Assembly (NCBI GenBank): GCA_022579005.1
Contig: MU401772.1
Coordinates: forward strand, 1-35,394
Length of the DNA: 35,394 nt
Direction of reading: 5' to 3'
Source: Poronia punctata
Lineage: Eukaryota; Ascomycota; Sordariomycetes; Xylariales; Xylariaceae
Below, one piece after another: positions 1 through 8,830 of this stretch. A model generated the notes under the pieces. It searched no databases, was not told where the DNA came from, and saw only the letters and a list, made by a program, of their open reading frames with translations. The position numbers were made by a program, and so were the translations under genes. The stretch's first letter is position 1; each line of letters opens with the position of its first letter.

Positions 1-95
1 TCTTCTTCTTCTTCTTCTTCTTCTTCTTCTTCTTCTTCTTCTTCTTCTTCTTCTTCTTCTTCTTCTTCTTCTTCTTCTTCTTCTTCTTCTTCTTC
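1..95. repeat. (CTT)n / (GAA)n trinucleotide microsatellite
   Basis: Perfect TCT repeat of about 31 copies running from the window edge to position 95, so its true length is unknown. On the minus strand it is a GAA array. It lies immediately 3' of the recognisable first exon of the THOC5-like gene. It is either in that gene's first intron or, if the frame is read through without splicing, it would encode a polyglutamate tract. Confidence 0.97.
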
Positions 96-494
96 CTCCC
101 GCATATTCACATCAAGAAGGGCGCAAACTGACTCATATGATTCGCAAGCCGCGATTTCCCCCTGCAAATGTCTCTGCTCGTAATACAAATTCTGCAACTT
201 CAAATGCAAATGATCGACTTCTTGCCTCGCCTCGGACGTCTGGGCTTTCGTCTGTCTCGCGGCGAAGTTTGCCGCCCTGTGCAGTCCGCGCAGCTGTGCC
301 AGATTCGTAATGAGCAACTTTTGCTGTTTGGACGTCTCGAGCTGGGCTTCTTCCGTCGCCGACTCTATCGGACCGGCCGCGGCGATCTGATCGACTAGGG
401 CGAGAGCCTGTAGACGCGTGTCTCGCGATGCGGCGAGGACGGAGGCCAGTTCGGGGTCTGTTACGAGTTGGTCTACCGCCATGGCTTCCTTCAT
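1..494 (-). CDS. THO complex subunit 5 (THOC5/FMIP-like), 5' part only
   Basis: Partial gene running off the left edge. THOC5 belongs to the THO/TREX complex, which couples nuclear transcription to mRNA packaging and export. First exon is 133-494, with ATG at 494; a second in-frame ATG at 482 has a better context (GCCATGG), so either may be used. The encoded ~120 residues begin MKEAMAVDQLVTDPELA and form a helical, Gln/Leu-rich segment. It ends in the family-typical HLKLQNLYYEQRHLQGEIAA followed by CESY. Known family members continue with Asp-His-Lys-Tyr; here the exon stops at TAT GA followed by GTCAGT, so a phase-2 intron from position 132 is the best reading. Without splicing the frame enters the GAA array as polyglutamate. 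The track-independent minus-strand frame and family resemblance support the call; the rest of the gene is outside the window. Confidence 0.8.
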   Translation of the reverse strand, partial: MKEAMAVDQLVTDPELASVLAASRDTRLQALALVDQIAAAGPIESATEEAQLETSKQQKLLITNLAQLRGLHRAANFAARQTKAQTSEARQEVDHLHLKLQNLYYEQRHLQGEIAACESYESVCALLDVNMREEEEEEEEEEEEEEEEEEEEEEEEEEEEEEEE

Positions 495-909
495 CTGGAG
501 AGATTTATTTGAAGGGGGCCTTGATTGTCGTATTGGTTGCGACGAGGTATAAGATTGAGGAAGCCGGACTTTGTTTGTTTTGTTGGTTATTGTTACAAGT
601 TGTAGTTGTTTTCTCGATCTAGGTGGGGGCTCCGTTGCTTTAGGAAACGCTCTTTGATTATGGCTTGATTGGCCAGAACATGCCCTACCCATGGCTTCTA
701 CGTGTACGTACTGTGTAAGACAAAATACCTTTACGTTAGTATATTTGCTCCTCCTAATATAATCAGTAGGATAAACTGTACGTGTACAAACAAGATTGCA
801 AGCAAGTCGTCAATACTAGGTAAGTACCTATGTATTCAATACACAGAGCAGTATGAATATAAACCCTCATGGCGAACGAATCTCCAATGAAGCATGTCTT
901 CACCCACTC
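495..909. other. Intergenic: THOC5-like gene upstream region
   Basis: No convincing coding potential. Holds the presumed promoter of the minus-strand THOC5-like gene and the 5' flank of the tRNA. Short open frames here lack family resemblance. Confidence 0.6.
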
Positions 910-981
910 GGGCTTGTGGTTTAGTGGTATAATACTCCCTTAGCATGGGAGTGGTCCGGGGTTCGATTCCCCGCGAGTCCA
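910..981 (+). tRNA. tRNA-Ala (anticodon AGC)
   Basis: Complete 72-nt cloverleaf without an intron. The acceptor stem is 910-916 with 974-980. It includes a G912-U978 pair at the third position, the G3:U70 identity element of alanine tRNA, plus one more G-U pair. Anticodon stem 935-939/947-951 encloses loop TTAGCAT with AGC at 942-944. The T-stem is 957-961/969-973. The internal B box GGTTCGATTCC is at 960-970. Discriminator A981; CCA is not encoded, as expected for a nuclear tRNA. First run of five T downstream is 1014-1018. Confidence 0.95.
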
Positions 982-984
982 ACG

Positions 985-1011
985 TCGGCGGTTCAATTCC
1001 GCCTGTACCAT
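985..1011 (+). pseudogene. Orphan tRNA 3' fragment (T-arm plus acceptor strand)
   Basis: Immediately after tRNA-Ala there is a second perfect T-arm: GGCGG at 987-991, loop TTCAATT, CCGCC at 999-1003. It is followed by TGTACCA, which looks like the 3' strand of an acceptor stem. It carries a second B-box-like sequence, GGTTCAATTCC, at 990-1000. No matching 5' half (D-arm, anticodon arm) is present, and no upstream TGGTACA partner was found. It lies before the first T5 terminator, so a Pol III transcript of tRNA-Ala could include it as a 3' trailer hairpin. Parent isotype not assigned. Confidence 0.65.
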
Positions 1012-1013
1012 CC

Positions 1014-1031
1014 TTTTTGCTTCTCTTTTTT
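1014..1031 (+). terminator. Pol III terminator T-runs downstream of tRNA-Ala
   Basis: T5 at 1014-1018 and T6 at 1026-1031, the usual RNA polymerase III stop signals, 33 and 45 nt after the mature tRNA end. Confidence 0.6.
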
Positions 1032-1072
1032 CCCTTCCCGATCCTAGTAATTGTAGGGCGAGCGTCGATACC

Positions 1073-1090
1073 TTTTTTTTTTTTTTTTTT
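1073..1090. repeat. Poly(T) tract, about 18 T
   Basis: Homopolymer run between the tRNA and the UBX gene 3' end; prone to length error in sequencing. Confidence 0.9.
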
Positions 1091-1553
1091 GGCTAGCTAC
1101 TCCTAATGTCGAGATACGTGTTTGTACATTTGTATCCGATACTCCCTAGGGGGAAACAGCATGGCCACTTTTTTGCAATGTTGTTATAGGACATATATGA
1201 ATATCATGGCATATTAGCCGCATCAGATGCATGCTGTGTAATCACGGCACATAAAGCACGATGAGCAGAGGTAGCACATGTACACATAAAAGTCAGGTAT
1301 TAGACATGGCAGCGAATAACTCTTAGGAATTCAACGACACGACCTGTACCGATGAATTTGTTCCTATAGGCCATTTATTCATCGATATCATATAACTAGC
1401 AATGCCCATCTAGGCTGCTGTGGATGGCATCTATCTATTGCGAGAAGGGAGCATCGTCTCCGAATCTTCACTGGAATGATGCAAATGCTCCGCCAATACC
1501 TTAGTTTATATCTTCCAGTCCATATCTTCTAACCCTAAGAGAAGCATACTTGC
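1091..1553. other. Intergenic: UBX gene 3' flank
   Basis: AT-leaning non-coding sequence. Probably contains the 3' UTR and polyadenylation region of the minus-strand UBX gene. No gene recognised. Confidence 0.55.
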
Positions 1554-3205
1554 CTATTCTTCGACGAACTCGATCATCACCGTTCCCTGTTTCAACCCCG
1601 GTGTATCGTTAATCGTTCGGTCAAGTTCATTTATCAGATCCGCGCCCTGTGGCATCAGTTTGAGCTCAAATAATACTCCCTCCTTGCCTTCGAATGGCTC
1701 TGCCTTTAACCACTCGTAGATACGACGGACGGGATCGGAAATGTTGAAACGACGAATGACGCGTCCAGCCGAGTGTCTGAATTGTATCCTTGTCGTCAAT
1801 GCTGGATTATGGTCTGGTTCCGTATGGGGGTTGGTCGCCGAGATAAGGGAGAAGGCAGATTCCTCCTCGGCATCCATGGCTTCCTCCGTGGCTATGCCTT
1901 TGCCTTTCCCGGAATCGTCCTCAGCCTTTGTGAGCTGGTCCGGATCTTGCACGTTCGATCCAGACGAGCCATCCTGGTTCTCCAGGCTGTTCTGCATCGC
2001 CAACTGAAGCATTTCTTCTTCCGTTAGCCGTCCTACGTCGACTTGTTGACGCTTTGGTTTAGATTGCACAACCGGGTTTTTGCTGTTGGCAGCCAAGCTA
2101 TAGCGGTCGAGGAACTCGATCAACTCTCCGTAGAACTCGCCCACCTTTGGAAAGGGCTCCCCAGACCACGACTTGACCTGCTCGCCCGTTCTCGGGTCGA
2201 TTATAGAGACATGTGGGTAATTATCGCCGTTTTCGTGGGCCCCGTTCGTGAAGTAGAATTGAATGTACGGCTGTGCTCTCGGTTCGTTTTTGCTGTACTG
2301 CAAGAAGATGAAATGTTCCTTGATCAGAGCTTGTAGATTCGGATCTTTCCACAAATCCCTATTAAGCACTTGGCAATGGAATATGTCCAAATCTTGAAGA
2401 TTGACCATGATCCACTTCCTATCCTCTTTACCTTCTTCTCTGGCCTCGTCCCAGCTTGCATCGCTCATTAGCTCGTGCGGAGGGCGGAAGAGGTCTCGTA
2501 GCAAGGCTGCACGCTGCGTAGGCGTTTGACTGGACCGTGCGGTCTCCGGGGCCGGTGCCGGGGCCGCAGTCCCGTCATCCCATATTGAGGGGCTCTGATT
2601 AAAAGGATTCTGACCTGTGTCAGGCGGTTAGCATGGCGTGTTATACTCGGTGAAACGGGGGCAGGTTTACGTGGTGGGTTCTGTCTTCGACGGGCACGTA
2701 TCTGGTCCAAAATAGCCGTGTCATCTGGAATACCAGCCCACGAGGGATCAGGACCGGCCAGCGTCTCGGTCGTCTGTGCTATCGGCGCTCGGACACCATC
2801 GGCTTCGCCGCCAGCGGTAGTCGATCCGTATAGCTCCTCCTGTAACTTTCTTGCCATTGCGGCATCCTCCTCTTCCTGAGCATTTCTGGCTATGGCTTCA
2901 ACATCGTCATCGTCATCGCCGCCAAACATGGGAATGTCCTCGTCATCGTCGTCGTCCGAGTCGATGTGGATAACTCCGCTGGCGTCTTCTCGGCCGGTTC
3001 GAGAACGAGATGATGTCTGTTGGCGAGAAGAGTCCCTAGGTGCCGGAGGTGCAGTGGTGAAGCTTGCTTGTAACTCTGGGTTGTCGAAATACACCTGGAT
3101 CGCTTCTGCTGCAAGGCCACCTGCTATTTGGAGGTAACCGCGCGCCACATCATCCGACTCTACGCCGGTGACCATCTTAAAGGTCGCTATCTCTTCCGCA
3201 TCCAT
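1554..3205 (-). CDS. ubx5: UBA-UAS-UBX domain protein, CDC48 adaptor (UBX5/UBXN7-like)
   Basis: Two exons, 3205-2671 and 2614-1554, joined over a 56-bp intron (donor GTAAAC, branch GCTAACC, acceptor ACACAG). This gives 531 residues. Order of parts: a UBA-like domain at 1-45 (MDAEEIATFKMVTG start), an Asp-rich tract at 82-105, a UIM-like helix around 111-127, the thioredoxin-fold UAS domain at about 216-352 (LFRPPHELM, DLDIFHCQVLNRDLW, PHVSIIDPRTGE), a UIM-like motif LTEEEMLQLAMQNSL near 375, and a C-terminal UBX domain from about 451. Family role: links the AAA ATPase CDC48/p97 to ubiquitinated substrates and cullin ligases, in nucleus and cytosol. The usual FPR loop of UBX domains is replaced by a MPQG sequence, which may alter CDC48 binding; I believe fungal relatives share this. 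Architecture is complete, so confidence is high. Confidence 0.93.
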
Positions 3206-4362
3206 GTTGGGCCGATGGTCGGGGTGAACAAAATCGGATGTTGGAGAAATCAGAACGCCGGGGCCACCTGCGAGTTGGTTCCTTTAACGGTGCGAGGGGT
3301 TCGAAAAGCGTCGCGGGGTATCGAGATGTCGTCTTAGTTGCGCTGGGTCAACTTCCTTCTGGTGTCAAACGTGTTGAGGAAGATTCGCTAATTGTTGTAC
3401 CGTACTCATAGCGGGTAGTTTTTGCCAAGGAACGATACGTAGTCTTGTTAGACGGAGGGGAGAAATATCTTGATGCGGCAAGGTTCCATGAAAATGCTAG
3501 ATGTCAGGAATAAGTGTGCGATGGATGATGGTGGAAGTTATAGAGAAATGGATTCTATAGTACAACACAAACAAGCTCAGATAGTACCTATTGTAAAGGT
3601 TTCAAACCGAGCGTGCCAGAAACACCACTCAGATACCAGACGGAGCTTTGATGTCTCTGTGCTCGTACCCTTAAAGTGGGTGCAGTAGACTTGTTGGAGG
3701 GGTAGGTGTTGCCGTAGCTTGGCATCAAACTTGTTAGGTGACACTGTGTTGACGCAACCACCTACGAGTAAAAAATGTAGGTACTTATATGTAGCCTTGG
3801 CATCATAGCTGTATGCCCAGCCATAGCCCAGAACAAAAGATACGTAACAAGTACATCTCGCTTCAGATCATTTCTGGCTCCTATGAGATGTCGTATTACA
3901 CGTACACATATAAAGTCAAATTCTGTCACTAGAATAAAAGTCACATTCTGTGACCTGGTAAAATAAAGTCAAATTCCGTGATTGGACTGCCTCCAAGCCT
4001 TGAAGCTTCCGGCAATATCATGGGATGCTTTGACGGTGTATATTTCATTATGGCATAGTTTCAGATGGTTTTACCTTCTGATGATTCACGTACATGATAC
4101 AGGACCTAGCCAGGAGATACATCGTTTGAGGGAAAGCAGTTGAGACTGATCATACCCAACCATCCAGGCAAGGTCAGGCAGCTAAAGGAAAGCATTTTGC
4201 CCAGGTCCTCAAATATACCATCTCAAACATTGCGTCCGACCTTTTGTGATGTGTAACAAAGTTTGCACACATATGATGGGCATGGGCGCCGTGTTGTACA
4301 TTTGCAGCCCTTGCTGTGTAGTTTCGCCAGTTAAATTACACGGTAGATGCTCGTCCTGACCT
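3206..4362. other. Intergenic between UBX and DUF6604 genes
   Basis: About 1.16 kb with no supported gene. It contains the upstream region of the UBX gene, a three-copy imperfect repeat (3911-3985) and the 3' flank of the DUF6604 gene. Short frames at 3470-3688 and 3762-3944 have no recognisable similarity. Confidence 0.6.
3911..3985. repeat. Three-copy ~25-bp imperfect tandem repeat
   Basis: Units start at 3911, 3935 and 3964 and share the core AAAGTCAnATTCYGTSAYY. The middle unit contains an inverted repeat, GTCAC-attct-GTGAC (3940-3954). Spacing is 24 and 29 bp. Confidence 0.8.
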
Positions 4363-7052
4363 TCAAGTCGCCAAGGCGAACTCAACAGGCATTCTGAATT
4401 TTTTGAGCAAGATCTCTTTCACGACGACACTCGGCCAGTCGGTGTCGAGGAACTCGTTCACTGCCGTCGCAGCCAGCTCTAGTAATCGGCGATCGGGCGG
4501 GACACCTCCCATGCCAGAGGCTACGATGAAAATCCATCCAACGACAAAAGGCAGTTGGGATTCCTTCTCCATATATGCCGGGCCGTAAAGCTCGCTCAAC
4601 ACCGAGTGACATGCGTCCTTTACTTTCCTCAACACTCGCCAGCACCACTAGAATCCACATAATTAGTAACAAACACCAAGAGAAGTCTACGGCAAGAGGG
4701 CGGTTGCGCCATACGAGCCGTGGCTACCAGTTCGAGGGGCTATCAGGAGCGAAAGGTATGAGAAATACTGACCCGGTGCATGGAGAGATAAGGGAAGACG
4801 TATTCCAGCGTCTCAGCTTGAAGGGCAAACACCAGATGTTTTGTTAGTAGCCAGATCGGCACATTTACGTTCTTGGTCGCGTTCGGTTTTCGATTCTTCT
4901 GTTCCCAATGCTTCTTCTTCTTCTCCCGTATTTTTGCCGGGTCTTCGATCTGTCCCATCATGAGTGTGCCATCTTCTTCTGAACCCTCCTGTTCAAAGAG
5001 GCTGAGGTCGATGATTTGGTTCACATAGTCCCGGGTGAAGTCGACTTGGCTATTATTTCGGGCGTACCGTGCCCTAAACGAGGACAGTACCGGCGAGCCT
5101 TCTTTTATGCCACGGGGTCCAGCTTTGGAATCCAGCTTGGTATTTTTGCGTCTACCCTTGGCCATTGCCGCGACAGAAACACCCATCTGGAGACAGAACT
5201 TCTTGGTGTAATCCGCGAGCGTTTTTGGCACCTCCCCCCCGACGAAGAAACTCTCTTCGCCCAAGTTTGTAGTGACGATATCCAGGTCTGGCCATCTCTT
5301 CGTTAATAACCTCTCGTGCACCAATGCGTTGTACAAGTGTTCACAGTATTGGATCGAGCCCCAAGCGTCGGCGACAGCCAGGCCGGCGTTGCGATACCGG
5401 GAGCGGAAGTGGTAAAGGAAGAGACCACTGAGAACCGGCGACATGCGGAAAATTCGGTGGCCCTCCCGCTCCGGCACTTCCTCACCCAGCCGTTTGTACA
5501 TTCTTGCCTGGACTTCAAACAGGGGGTCTGTCTTGATCCATTTTATACCTCGTTGCAGGTCTTTCATGAGCTCGTCGTTCATCGCAGGCCATGTGCGGAT
5601 CTTCAAGTTGGCATGGAAGTTGAAATGCTCCCCAATGTCATCATTCATTACGGCGGTATGGCTGAACAGCGTGTTGTATGGTCGGTCGATATCGGGGCCC
5701 AGTTTGTACGTGATGTCGAGGAAGACCTGAGCGGCAAACACTAGGTAGAACGGTATTTTCCTTGTGCGAGATAGCTCGTCCATCCCCCGTAAGAATTCAT
5801 CTTTGACGGGCCAATCCGGTCCGCCGCGAAGGGCAGTCACCATCTCGGAGAAAAATGGCATCAATAGCGCTCGGTCATCCTCAAACTTCTGGAAGCCCGA
5901 CTTGGAAGACCGGTCGCTAGCCGTGTCGTAGGTTCCGAACATGCCTTCTTTGTAGAGAGGAAGGTGGTTCGGGTCGAGCACCTCCAAGAAACCCTGAAGT
6001 AAGCGGAAGGTGGTGAAGTACGTGCCCTCGTCATACGTCTCGTAATTGAAGTTATCATTGCCTTCAAGTCCGACTATGATTTCCTCCTCGGTCCACCCTT
6101 TTGCCAGAAGTTGCATGATGTGGAATTTCTGGAGCATGGAACCTATACCGCCATGTTGGTCCAGCACAGATACGATGTCCTCGGTCATGTCTCTGACAAG
6201 ATCAATTGCTGTGTTGGTAGCGATGGCGGCTGCGGAGACGTCAAAAACGCCGATTTTGTAATTGGACCATACCCAGTCTATCTGAGATCGAATCCTGTTC
6301 ATATCATTAATGACGACCGTAAGGGCAAACAAGGCATGCTGTAACGAAGGGTCGACTTCAGCTTCGTAAACAGCACCATCGCCTTGAGCAGGTCCCGGTC
6401 TCTCGATTGGCGGCGCATCCAGGGACTCTTGGGCAGGGCCATACTCGGCAAGTCCAGGAACTTGGCCCGAGTCCTCTGATGCCTTTTTGTCCGCATCGCC
6501 GGGCAAAAGCGGCTTCAGCACCTCGCGTACCTTGTGCAACACTAGGCAGGAACACTTGGTCAATAACCAGGGCAAAACAAAATGGCGAGGGGCATACTGA
6601 GATCTTCGTTTGTCCATAAAAAATCACCCACCTTTGATAAAATACTCATGCCCCGTATCAGCATCTCCGTAATGAGACCCAGCAGCAGATCTGGCGGCGA
6701 TGACGCGGTCCAGAGTAGACCCTACTGTTTTGGATACCTTCTTAAGCTTCCCAGCCACGTATTCTGCCAGTGGTACAAAGTCCTTGATTCTGATAATGTA
6801 CTTGGGACCTGCAGGCTTCTCGGGCTTCTTCTTGGTCGTTGTCGTCGTCGTCGTCGCCGCCGCCGCCTTTTTGGCCTCAAGACGTGCCTTGCCTTTGAGC
6901 CGACCACCTCCGGTCGGGGTGGCGCTTGGGGCTTCACAAGACAACTCCCCAGAGAAACCAAGTGATTTGGCTGTGGAAGCAAGCCATGCTGCTATAGAGT
7001 TGGTATCCTCCTTATACAGCCTGTACGTGCTGGAGAGAGCAGAAGTGTCCAT
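4363..7052 (-). CDS. DUF6604-domain protein (fungal, unknown function)
   Basis: Three exons reconstructed: 7052-6632, 6541-4773 and 4647-4363. The introns are 90 bp (GTGGGT...CCTAG) and 125 bp (GTCAGT...ACTAAT...TTCTAG). All frames join cleanly to an 824-residue protein. The start ATG GAC ACT at 7052 leads directly into STYRLYKEDTNSIAAWLAST, the signature opening of fungal DUF6604 domains. Splicing over intron 1 restores GHEYFIKVLHKVREVLKPLL. A Lys/Ala-rich low-complexity stretch lies at about residues 47-80. The middle region is long, mostly helical and soluble, with no membrane segment seen. The C-terminal exon contributes WCWRVLRKVKDACHSVL and ends EFALAT. Catalytic motifs were not recognised. 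Biochemical function is unknown; neighbours do not suggest one. Confidence 0.82.
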
Positions 7053-8830
7053 TGTCAACCCAACTGCAACAGTGGTGAATCAGGTCCTTAAAAGTTGCCA
7101 ATAAGGACGGATACCTCCAAGCTAGAGAGTATTGAGAGCACGTCGTCTCCTATGTATGTAGGTGGAAAGGTAGGTAGATGACACGTTTGCGGCGGGGCTC
7201 GGCAGAATAAGATCACTGCCGGAAAACAGGATCTGGTGTGTGTGCAAGGAGCTGTCTGCAAGGAGTTGCTTGCAAGATGAAAGAAAGAACCTTCAGTCCA
7301 TGCAAGGGGGGGTGGATGTCGACAGGAAGCACATTAGTGCGAGAAAGAGTTATTTGAAGTAGGTACTACATGTACTTTATGTCAATAGTCCCTTCCGCAA
7401 CGGCCACGCTTTGTTTGGACTGAGAATGATCCGTCAAATGTAGTATCCACCTAACCAATTGTACGTGGTGTCAGGACTCAGGACTCAGGCATGTGTCCGT
7501 AGCACAGCACTTGGTAACATCATGAGACTACCTACATTACTTTAAGAGATACTAAAGTACCTCTATAAAACAGTGGTCTGTAATAAGCGTTTGTCTATTC
7601 TTGAACTAATTACTTAGATGCTGTCAGTTTGATACAATTTAGCTAGGGTTAGCAGCAAGTTAGTTTAAAGTTTATAAATCATAATACACTTGGATATGTC
7701 AGTTTCCTAGTCATAAACAAGCACATATAGGAACTATGCCTTCAGCAGCTGTTCAAATTGTATCCTCAATTAGGTACCTCGAGAAGACATACATACGTCC
7801 AACCAACCAAGCAACCAACCAACCATTCAGAACTGTAAATTTGTGCCTGCCTGTATCATCGTGATCGATTCTTGACGCGATCTGTCCCGTCCGCACTAGG
7901 CTAGGAAGGCAGGCACCGCAACCCCACTTCGATTCGGCGCCAATGGTGTCTTGGCAGGGTCCAGAGGCTTTTCCGTGGTCGACGGAACACGATCTCCGCG
8001 CAGAGCAATTCCCAAATCCAAGCCATCTTCCGCTTTATCCATTTAAACTTGCAAGGGTTGCCCGTGGCCGGTTATAATCAAGATTTCTCCAATTGGAATA
8101 CCTGTTACAGACTACGTAGTTCAGTCCTGGGGTTGGTTTTTTTGTAGTTTGTCTACGTGTACAGAACATTAACGCCAAGGTTTGCTGCTTTCGGAAGGGA
8201 AACGTGGAGAAACACCGCGCCGTAATGGGACGGATCTTCGCCCTTTCGGCACGGAAGCTCGGAAACTTCATTTAAACGTTATGCTTGAGAGCAACGGGTG
8301 TCCGGGCAGACGTGTCCGCCTTTAGTCGGAACAGGTCCCGAATGTTGAGCTGAATAATTTGCGCTGGGAACATAAATCTCTAACGGTCTAGGTTTAGGAC
8401 GAATATTTATTTGAGAGATAATAAAGTGCCCCACCTGAAACTGTGCGTGCCCGCTTCACTTCCCGGGAGGCCCCACCGTCCAAGGATATACCCTTTTACG
8501 TTGATATCGATAGGTAATGTTCTGTTTTATTCATATACAGCTGTGAGCCGAGGTCAAGACCATATACATGTAGAAACGCTGTAATCAGCGTAGGCGATTC
8601 AAAGTAACCTAAACATACCTCCTCAGTAGTAGGCTAATTGGTATCTGATGATTAGTATAGGGTAATGTCTACCGATAAGGAGGGCCACCTACGAGTACTC
8701 GTAAATCGTTCATAGTAGAAGACCCTGCAAATTTGATTAATCTATTCTCCTTCAGTCTCCTATCTAGAAAACGCGCATTCGTAAAAGGCCAGACAGTATA
8801 CAGCTGGTCTGGTTGGCTCCAACTGGCTTG
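7053..8830. other. Intergenic, 1.8 kb, no gene seen
   Basis: Holds the upstream region of the DUF6604 gene and the 3' flank of the DUF4470 gene. Contains small direct repeats: GGACTCA three times near 7470-7490, a TGCAAGGAG-type repeat near 7240-7275, and a CAACCAAC run at 7799-7824. The small minus-strand frame at 8035-8271 has no resemblance to a known family. Confidence 0.6.

Noticed and set aside
168..622. Plus-strand open frames opposite the THOC5-like exon
   Set aside because: Antisense shadows of the minus-strand coding exon; no family resemblance, while the minus strand matches THOC5.
8035..8271. 78-codon minus-strand frame
   Set aside because: Short, no recognisable domain, in an intergenic region with non-coding composition.
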